DNA of 64,000 nucleotides from Ianthella basta (taxonomy: Eukaryota; Porifera; Demospongiae; Verongiida; Ianthellidae), in assembly GCA_964019415.1 (NCBI GenBank), contig OZ025889.1, forward strand, positions 1,721,001 to 1,785,000, read 5' to 3'. The notes under the pieces are model-generated. The model did no database searches, was not told where the DNA came from, and saw only the letters and a list, made by a program, of their open reading frames with translations. The position numbers were made by a program, and so were the translations under genes. Shown here in pieces: positions 11,240 through 21,300 of the stretch. Position 1 is the first letter of the stretch. Each line of letters begins with the position of its first letter.

Positions 11240-13171
11240 GTTGCGCTATGCTTCAACTTAGCTACACCCTTCGGCGGTTTGCACACCCAGTAGCGTCACT
11301 AAACGAAGGCCTACGAAGCCGAAATCCTCTACAGTCCGTTGCGATGGGTTATGCTATGTACCTGCCCAATATCAAGTCGCCTCGAGGTTTTACGATTGAA
11401 CAACGATGCAATGAACTTCTATGATAATACATTGTAAATATACACACCGGGACCTTTGCAAACCCAGTGACGTCACGGGGGTGTGGCACTGTCGCCAGTT
11501 TTGGTGCTGGGTAGCAAGTGCAAATCGTCAAAAACGGTATGAAGGAGCCATTTTCGTCAACACAAAGGATAGGCAGTTTGTCTTAGGAAGGTTTGTACTA
11601 CTTAAAAGTGAAATATAAAATTTCGCTTCAGTGGCACTTTAATGTCATCCCTACATTAACATTTTGCAAGATTTTTTTTATCATTTCTAGTTTCTGTGAT
11701 TTTATGGTGTGCAAGTTGCACATGCTAAGTTGCAACCGCAGGACATCCATGCAGGTATAGGACCTTAAGTTATTTCTGTACTCCTGGAGCTCGTCAGCTA
11801 ACACCTTTCCGCGCTAGCCCACCGAAAAAGCAGAGAGAAACGACGATCGGAAGCTAACGAGTGTTAATTAAAAATGGCGGGCTAAGCATGCCACAGATGC
11901 CCTTGAAACGACGTGCTAGCTAACTTCAGCCAAATCTAGTCTAGTAGACACCTCTGAGCAGACAGCCGGCGGTCTTGCGAGGCTATTGAACAGAAATTGA
12001 AGAAGCAGTAGGTGGAAAACTGTCGGTCGGCAACGTCATCGTAAAATGGCGTCTTGCGTGAACAACGTCTCTGGATAGACTGGTAACCGTAATGAATGAT
12101 ACTTGCTCGCGGCGGTTTCTAACCTACAAAGGAACGCAGCCAGTTAAAAGCAGGGAAATTCTGTGGTAAAATCTTATCCCTACTCCCTATGGTTCGCGCT
12201 CTATTGCTGCTAGAGAAGACGAAGAAAACGAAATTCGAAAAATGTCCAGGTCGTTTTCAGCGGGAATGCGCCCTTTGTCTCGGGACTAAAGTTAGTCCTG
12301 AGTGGTGTACAACTGACACTTCCTCAAGGGTACGCAGTTTCGCCGGATTTTAACCCTAAACAGTAATAGCACTACTTTCTTTTGTTTTACAAACGTACAA
12401 ACAACCACTGCAATCCCTATAGCTACGTAGCTAGCTACATAGACAGCACTACTGTGCTGTGTGATAGTGTGTCTGCTTCATTTACACACATACACTGCAA
12501 TCACTACGTATACAATAGCAAGGGCGGATCCAGGGGTGTTTCCAAGGTTTCCAGAAACTGGTCAGATCACCTCTGGCTATTATTTGCATGTATCAGTCTT
12601 ATAATGTCTATGCTTCCTTATAGCTATACCTTCATGCGTTGGAAACCAGTCATAAAAGTTTCTCGATCCGCCCTAGTCAATTGTATCACGTATTGCAGTT
12701 TAATAGCACAGAGAAAGGAGGAAAGTACAAGTGATGAAGAGTACAAACTACATTAAACTGAACTCTGCCACAAAATATGTATAATATAGCTAGTCAACAC
12801 ACCTGTCTAGATTTTCCAGAAAACTCTTCCCAAAAATCACAAACAGAAGTGGAAGTTACCCTTGAGAAAAAGCTGAAGTAGGTGCAAAAGGGACAAGACA
12901 CCTTGTGCTCAGGCCTTTTCCTACACAAGTGACTGGCATGACCCTAACAAGAGGTGGGGTCTTATACAATGAATAACATGAATATTCAAGACTGAAATAT
13001 TTCGCACCCCTACCACTCCTTCATGTTATGTACACTGTAAGGTAGTGCTGAGAGGTGCAGTCTTAAAGTAAGTCACAAAAATAAACTCTGACATGCATAG
13101 TATTTGCAAATTTCATAATTTATACATATTCTAGAAATCATATAGTTGCACAATCATTGTCCACTTAAATG

Positions 13172-13356
13172 AAGTGGAATCTGTTCAAGACAGCCACCTG
13201 TGGGCAGTTTCTCACCGACCTTTATAGAGAGGTGGCTGCTCTACAGAGGGTAAACTACTGGGTCCTGGTATTAGTGCTATTTGGGGCCAAGGCCAGGAGG
13301 CTGGCTGCTTTAGAGAGGTAGCTGGCTAATAGTGACCATCTTAGACAGGTTCCACT
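13172..13356. mobile_element. Short TIR element (MITE), diverged
   Basis: Ends AGTGGAATCTGTTCAAGAC and its imperfect inverse GTCTTAGACAGGTTCCACT (right), with inner GCCACCT/AGGTGGC pairs. Same family as 30401-30579. Confidence 0.55.
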
Positions 13357-14991
13357 AGCCGTATTACATATCCATAACATGAAGCCATACAGTAACTGCA
13401 GGAATCTGCAAAATTATGAAAACAACATGAATTCATATGCTGTCTGTGGCAGCCACTGCCAGCAAATTAGTAGTAGGAAGCAGGACCCATGGGATCTGGA
13501 CCCTCAGTTCTAAGGGAGAACTGTTGAGGCAAGCACAGTTTGTTTATACTATGAATACGTTTAACAGAGTAGGAAATAGAGTGTGGATAAGGAGAGTGTT
13601 TCCTACTAGTTAATAGTATTCATAGTAGATGTTTCCTAGTACAAGCATGTCATGTTTCCCCTTCAGTAGATGTTTCCTAGTACATGCATGGTAGCTAGCA
13701 TCCAGTACTTGATTCATTACAGTATTCAAGGTACAGCTGCAGCTCAGTGTATATAATGCGCATATCCTTGGTCAACGTCAATGCAACGTCAATGTCCAAT
13801 AGGCAACGTCCTATACTGATCATTACTAATCAAATAGTCAGCATAATATTATTTGGTATACTGATCCAAGGTGCATAAAATGTATACACAATGTAGCTTG
13901 TATATATGAGATTATTTCGAACATGGAAAAAGGAAACAAAAGGTCATATAATACTAAATAATAATATATATGCTGCTAAATTCTTCCTACAGTAGATCTG
14001 CACTAAAACATGCAGTGGCACAAAAATTGGGGCACAGTCACCTGTGCTGTAGCTTGTAGTATCCCAAGTGGGAACATTTCCTAGCTACTAATATTAATGA
14101 TAACATTATTATTATTTATTGGACTGCTATTTCCTAATATATATTACAGGTGGCCTATATACCTCTGAGTCATGTGAGTCATGAATATAATTATATCAGC
14201 AAGAGCTGTGATCAGGCATCCAGAACATATAGGTCTAACATTATGTGGCACAAGAAAGCACATGAATATATATATAATTATGTTGACAGTAAGGCATCAG
14301 CAATACGCAATTAAGTTGACCGTGTCCTTAAGCTTAGCTCGCAATGCTCAACACGTACAGCTGCATCTTCAGATTCACATTAGCTGTTTTCAGCTGCACT
14401 CATATTATACAATACTATATAGCACACAGATGCAGAGTGATTGATTGCAAAGTACATGTACAGATCTAATAACTGCAGCTGGATGTTAGCCCTGTGCAGC
14501 GAGAGATAGCAAAGCACATATTAGTCCAAGTTGAATGCAGATTATACTTACAGTCGACAAATGCATAAACAATGTTACATTATATTATAGGTGCACATGC
14601 ATGCATGCACATGCACACTACCAAAAATATAATTATGTAGTAGAGTATATTATGATATATGTTACATGTGTGCCTATATTATATCTTCCAAAAGCAACAC
14701 CACAACCCATGCATGTAGCATGACATTGTACGCTTCCTTCTTTAGGATGTGTCAGCCATTTTGGTCATAGTATGTGTGCAGGCATAGTTTTGTGAATGTA
14801 ATAGAAGCAAACAGTACTTTAGTGTATGAAAACAAAATTGCATGTGTGCACAGCTGTTACAGTAACAGTTATGTATTTAGCATAGTTATAGTACTTATTA
14901 CGCACACTTTCCACTATACATGTTAGTGTGCACACTACTGTATGATATATCTACTTCTGCACTAAACGTTCATCTTCCCAAGAGTATCTGA

Positions 14992-15362
14992 CTACAGACA
15001 GTAGGCGTATCCTGCCTCATCTACCCCTCCCTGTACACCTGCAGCTGTTTCATCATCAGATACAATGCTAGCCTTTTCATCGGCGTGTCTGAGCCCTCCA
15101 AGTCTCTGCGTGGCCAGGTTTACACTGTAGTATGTTGGATCTTCATTATCATCATCAGGCTCGTCATATTCAGCAGACTTTTTAGGAACGTCATAGCGGT
15201 TGAATTTGTCCTCTTTAATGCCATAGTCTCCAGCAGACAGATTGCTTTCTGAAGGCATACTATCACCAGCAATTGATCCAGTTAGACCAATCATTTCCTC
15301 ATCAAAACTCCTCTTTTTGGCCACCTTGCGGCGGATGCAACTGCACACCAGTAGTATCAGCA
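14992..15362 (-). CDS. Gene B exon 17: end of membrane helix and cytoplasmic tail
   Basis: 371 nt ending at TAG (14992-14994). After [18 protein letters not shown] the tail is acidic with clustered tyrosines: [34 protein letters not shown], and C-terminal GYAYCL. YDVP and YDEP fit the YDxP sites that Crk/Nck-type SH2 domains bind in p130Cas (family knowledge). No ITAM (paired YxxL/I) is present. The stop coincides with a Gln codon in gene C. Confidence 0.87.
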
Positions 15363-18300
15363 CTACACGGACAGAGAGCAACACAGACATGCACAGTCAT
15401 GAGTGGAACAAACTATGCCTTAAGGCTACTTAATTTAACAGGTACAAATTTTAGCAAATTTAGTGAGTAGTAATAAATTGCTAAAATTGTAGTGGCTACA
15501 AAAGAAACGTTTATGCACAAAACTATAGAAACTCATGAAATGGCACCTGCCAAGAGTACCAATTCCTCAACTTCTCAAAACACTAAATTTATTTGCTGCT
15601 AAAGTTTGATGCCTAAAGGTATTTTGAAGCATCTGACTGGGATCTTGTCAATAGCAGAGAAAGCAAATAGACATGGTGAAGAGCTTGCTGTAGCTTAATG
15701 CAAGTCATACAAACACCATATATACCATGTGCTTTTGCAGAAACTGAAGAATTGCAGAAACAGTACAATACACCTGCTTCTAACCAATTTAAGCTGTTGG
15801 CCTATACACTCACTGAACAGTCAACGACACCGATACCCTGTCTCTACATATTACAGTCACTGGTAATGAAACGTGACAATAAATTTGCACAAAAGTTCAG
15901 CGTTCCTGATCGTATGACAAGAGGGTGACCAGGACAGTACAGTACAGTACACTGTCTGAGCAATAGCTGGAAGATTGATAGACAAGCTGTGAAAGGCTCA
16001 TAGCAGCCAAATGGAAAGTACACTTCACATTTTATCTTTGATGCATGCATCAATGGAACAACGTGTGATATGCAGCACTTCGGGTAAAATGTAAAGGAGA
16101 CTTGAGGGTCAAGAAAGTGACTTACCGATTACAAGGGCGATGAGGACTGCAGCAGATGCACCTGAAGTGGTCCCAGCAACCTGGAGGACAGAGAAGGAGA
16201 GCATTCAAGCATATCCTAGTATGTAATCATGTACGTACATCTGTAGAACAGAGTGCAAATGTAAGTGATTTATATAGAGATGTGTATATATGACAAACTT
16301 ACCAAGGCAACATTCAGAGTGATTTGTGTAGAATTGTTTGTGGTTGGAGTCGCTGGGGGTTCTAAGGAATAAAGAATTGTGGATTAAACAATTCTAGATA
16401 TCTAGAGCTTTGAGACACACAACTCATACCCACCACCCATGTCTTCACTGATACCACTGCACAGGCAGTACCCTCAAATTCAATACCTACACGCACCTCG
16501 AGATCTACAAGTGGTAGCACCAATTCCTTCTGTAACAGTTCCCTCAGGGCACTGCAGGCAGTAGTCCTGTCCAGACAGCATTTGGTAGTACCCAACAGCA
16601 CACGGCTCACAGGTGGTCTGTCCGGTACTGGGCTGGTGGTGTCCAGGTGTACAGGGGTTACAGTGTGGCTGGCCATCCACAGACTGGTAATGGCCCCTTG
16701 GACATTGGGTACAGGAGGGGTAGGCATACAGCACAGACCCACCCATCAGTTCAGTGGTGGGAACTGGGTACTCTCCAGGGAGACATTCAACTGTACATGT
16801 GAGTGGGTGGAAGATGCATTGATTATGCACTTTTGGTAATGCACAACCTTTGCAAAAGCACTACATAAGAGTAGCCTTGTAAGATGCTGAAGGTGGAAGA
16901 TGCACTTTCTGCTTTGCTTTCAATAACACACAGCATTTGCACAAGCATTAGTATGTAAGTCCATTGCAACAGCACACTGTTCAGTGTGCTGCCTTGTGTA
17001 TACCATATACATAAAATAGTGGTAGGCACAAACTTACCACAGAATAGGTAGTTGGTTGTGTTCAGTCCCTGCCCAGGAGGGCACCTCCAGATGGCAGTGG
17101 TTAGGTCAACTCCACTATTCTCAGCATCGCAATTTGTTACTCCAAGAGAGGTGTAGTTGAGGACTGCAAGAAGCATGTTGAGCCGCTCCACAGCCATTCT
17201 GAGTTGGTCCTTAGTTGTGGTGAAGTTGTCAAAGAGCTCTGCTAGAGGTGTGGTGTGATTAGGAGCTATGGGCACAACCTCTGTGGCCACCAGGAAGGAG
17301 ATGCTGGAAGGAGAGGCTGAATTGTCAGTGGATGCCTTGAGAAGGGTTACCCCATCTAGGTCCATATGCTCCTGAATGAGTTGTGTGAGTTGGTCTGTAA
17401 GTTCACTGTTGTCCTCATCCAAGGTGGTGTGAAGGAGGGGATCTATGCCAGTGTCCAGTACAGTGGTGGCTGTTGCTCGTCTTCGTCTTCCTGCCTCTCC
17501 CTCACTAAACTTTACCACAGCAGGAACTGCAAACTGCACAACAGATGAGTTCAGTATATGAACATAAGCCTGTCTTGAAGGCACCACTCCCTCTTGGTTG
17601 ACAGCTTCACAGTGGTACCAGCCTTCCAGGTGAGGTTCAGGTTGGGTATAACGTAGCACTGTGGATGATTCATTGGGTAGTAGCATTGCCTCTTGTGACC
17701 CTGGTGGTCTCTTGTACCAGCTTATCACAGGTGGAGGACTGCCAGAAACATCACAGTCAAGGACCACCTGGTCCCCACTTTGTGGGTACGTAGAGTAATC
17801 TGCTGGATGGGTCACCACCACAGGAGGAGTGACCACTGTCAAACCAGCAAAGACAGATGCAACTGAGCCAATGTGATTACTTGCAATGCATCGATATTCA
17901 CCAGCATCAGTTAGCTGTACAGAGGTATCAGTAAGTTGATGTCTAGTGGCACCTGGAAGAGTGACATTGTCCTTTTGCCACTCATAATTCAATGGCCATG
18001 GAGATGTGGCATTGCACTCTAATTCAAAGGTCTCATTGCTTCGAAGGGTGGTATCACTTTCACCGGTAAGTTGGACTGAGGGCAAACTTGCACACCAGTA
18101 GTCCAGATCTATTGCTGAGTCCACAATGTGCACAATCTTATTCATTGATGCAATGGCCTCCTCCAGTGATAAATCAATACGAAACGCCAGCTTCACAAAT
18201 TCCTGTTCAGCATCAGGGAAAAGCTCCAGAAGGCGATTAGATTCAGGAATCTGTGGGACCTCCAAGGTGCTCTTGATTACCTCTGTGATGGTAATGATGC

Positions 18301-21300
18301 AGTCAAGGAAACCTGCACAATTGTGACCATAAATAGATACTGTTCCATTCAACTGATTACTGATTTCCAGCTGCCATTGAAGGAAGGCCGATTCAGCAGT
18401 CATGGCCACCAGTTCACCAGCAGCACTTGACATCTCACTGAGTGCAGTGCTCACAGCCAGCACAGCATTAGTATCTAACACTCGTTCAGTGATGTTGGCA
18501 ATGATGGCTTCTGTCAGTTCCACGCCATCAACAACAGTAACATTGAAAATGGATGAAAAATTTGTCAAATCAGACAGCTTTGCAGCGATTTCACCAAGAG
18601 TGTCCTGCACAATTGTGGCATTCTGGAGAGATGCTAAGTGTGTTCTTTTGCTAGTCTGCAGTGTCTCAACCATATACTCCAGTGCTCCTCTCATCTCATA
18701 CAAATTGTGACACTGAGTCTTCCAATATTCTTCGCTGTCAAGTTCCTCTGGTGGTGTCAACCTCTTTCTTCTCCTGGTGGATGCCCCTTCAGTGAGGATG
18801 TCTTGCACAGCCATTGACACCTGCTCTGATGCAGAGTGGATTGAACTGTCAAAGAAATCAAAGTCAAACAAAGTTACAACTTCCTCTGGTCTGTTCAGGT
18901 ATGGAATTTCATAGGAAACCCTCAAAGGAACAACTGAAGTATAGCCATTAGTGACATTTGCAGTGATGTCAAAATTAATGGAAGTCACATTGAAGATGTT
19001 GTCAATGTCATAGAAGAAGTTGATAAGGTGGTTCAGTTCTTGCCCTGCCATGTGGATGGCTCTGATTTCTGCTATATGACGTTCACCCAGCTCAACGCTA
19101 GCATTGAGTCGGTTGAAACTACGCAGCAACTGATCTGCCATTTGCCGAGCAAGCTGTTCTTCTACATTACACCGTGCTTTCTGTGCAAGAAGCACAGTCA
19201 AATTTGAATGGTATCCATCCAAATGCTCAATTTGGTAGGCAGGTGATTGAACTGTGGAGCCCATTTCGTTCAGAACAACTCGTCGAGCCAACTGGCAGCC
19301 TGCATTGCCTTTCACACATTCAGTGTCTGGAACTAGTGATGCACAGGTATCCATCCCACAGCATTCCTGCATCAAGAATGTTGTTGAAATCTGCGTGCAA
19401 GGCTTGGTGCAGGCGTAGTGCTCTTCCACAAGGACATTTTCAACAATATCTCTCCGAACTTGAATAGGGACACGGTACGACGAACAGCCACCCCCAAAGA
19501 GAAAGAAGCCAACAAAACACATCCCTGCAGTAAAAGCCGTGGGTTCAACTAGAAGTGGGATGCAAGTCACCCAAGACCCACCTCCACCACAAGACACTTT
19601 AGTGGTGTAATCAGTGAAGTATTTGTACCCACGTGACATCCTCACTTGTTTGGTGCGGGTGCATGTGGCAGGACACTGTGCAGTCACTTCTGTCTCCACA
19701 GGCACAGAGCACAGTGAACAAGTGGTACCAGGAGTGCATTCTTCCCTGCAGGACTTCAGTCTACATAACACATTCAGAGACTGTTGCAGTTCAGCTGTAG
19801 CCCCGCTGGCCTCAATGTCCTGCTCCGATTGAGCAATTGCTGCCTCGGTGTTGCTAATCTGAGTGTCAAACTGGGCACATCTGGACTCAACAGCTTGCAA
19901 CTCAGCAGCTGCATCATTGTAATAGCCTTCTACTAGGTTTAGTTGGTGCTTAATGCTGTTTAATGAAACTTCAGCCAATTGAATACGATCGCCGGCCCTG
20001 GAGGCAAGATCACTTAGAAGGTTGCGGGTTTGTAGCTCAATCTGATTATGTAATTCAGAAGACTTTTCAACTCTTCCTTGCAGCCTGAGCTGCATTTCTT
20101 CCCAACTGTTGTCCACTTGAGCCGTGCCAACTAGATGGGTTGGAGTCTGCTGGAAAATGTATGTAAATGCATTGAACATTAGGACTTCAGGGCTGATCAG
20201 CATTGGTGCAGTAAAAATGGCATCTAGCACTGAGATTTGAGCTTGAGGAACGGTGACCTGGTAAGAGCTGCTGGAGGGATCCACTGTGGCAGTAACGACG
20301 GCTTGCCCTGCGCTTGAAATCAGTGTTATGAAAGCATTCATTTGCAAATTGGAGCTACTCCTAGTCCACAGCAGTATTTCAATGTTAGCATTTGGAATGT
20401 AATCAGTTCCACAGAAAGTGGGAGATCCAGACCTGCCTACTGCGAGAATGTTGGTAAAACCACTGAAGACAAGCTCGTTGAAAGTGATGTCATGACAGAG
20501 AGACCGCATGGCAAGCCCTGTGACATCCGCAGTGGCACTGAGGCCCAAGGCCATGTCAACTTGACAAGAGTATTCTCCTATGGATGGTGATGGCCGGATT
20601 ACAAAAATTTGCGATAGAAGGTTATCTTCCTCTTCAGCATAACTGTGGACCAGTTTCATCAGAGTCATGCGTGAGCTGGAGCAGAGATCATCTGATCCTA
20701 CATCCAAGAATGGAAGAGGAGACATGGGATGAACTATATATACTATACCGCTCTTTTGATACATCATCTTTATCAGACACTCAGCACATGCAGATGGAAT
20801 GCATACTTAAATTAATGCATACTCACTGTTGAGTGACATGTATCCCCTGTCCACTGCAGTAAAGCGTAGAATCGATGACTCAGTAGTAGTAATGGTCAAA
20901 GTGGTTGCTTCAGGTAAGACTACTTGGATGTCCTGATCCAGGCCTCTGCTGATCAGCTGCAAGTATATGGGAATAATCAAGTGGAAGAAAAGTGTCAACA
21001 GTGCATGCAGGTGCATCAGATTAAACTGCTAATGTTACCAAGTGTTATGCATCTAAAAAGGTACTTTGACAGGGTAAGTATAAGGGTGCTGATTAATACC
21101 CAACTACTATAACTGTGTCCATCTAACCTCTTCAACAGATGTAATGTGAAGATCAAAATCCCCATTCATAGTCAGCTCAATGACATCATTGTTTACTTGC
21201 CATCGACCACTGAGACTGCCATTCATTGAGATATGAGGTGCATCAAGGTTGACTGTAATGTCATTCTTACTATTCCAAAGGTTGTTCCTGTACCTCTCTA

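Larger units (their letters stand above)
10350..11628. mobile_element. THAP-bearing long inverted-repeat element
   Basis: The left arm (10350-10560) and right arm (11455-11628) are inverted copies; GTACAAACC, CTGCCTATCCTTTGT and TTGACGATTT recur in reverse complement. Inside is a broken THAP reading frame on + and an acidic open frame on minus. THAP domains are the DNA-binding heads of P-element-like transposases, so a P-type derivative is likely. It interrupts the older R2 repeat. Confidence 0.7.
10130..12480. repeat. Dispersed repeat R2, intergenic copy interrupted by a THAP element
   Basis: Segments at about 10170-10345 and 11640-12480 align with the insertion in gene C intron 12 (50838-51888). 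Shared landmarks: the hairpin GGAGCATTAACC, GACATGCTAAGT-type and GCTAGCCCACC motifs, a GAAGA-rich tract, and CAACCACTGCAATCCCTA close to the right end. The middle 1.3 kb is a separate inverted-repeat element. Confidence 0.6.
9262..14991. other. Intergenic region between gene A start and gene B end
   Basis: 5.7 kb. Holds R2 with its nested THAP element and one MITE (13172-13356). The first kb (9262-10130) should contain the gene A promoter and 5'UTR exon, but I see no clear motif. 12480-13170 and 13360-14990 are AT-rich without recognisable features; the last part should include the gene B 3'UTR. Confidence 0.7.

Noticed and set aside
14115-14120. AATAAA (minus strand) as the gene B polyadenylation signal
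   Set aside because: It is about 870 nt past the stop in AT-rich DNA with no supporting context; cannot be distinguished from chance.
16582-16839. + strand frames opposite the GCC2 and giant exons (also 46149-46403, 48448-48948)
   Set aside because: Antisense shadows of highly conserved minus-strand exons; no splice or start context of their own.
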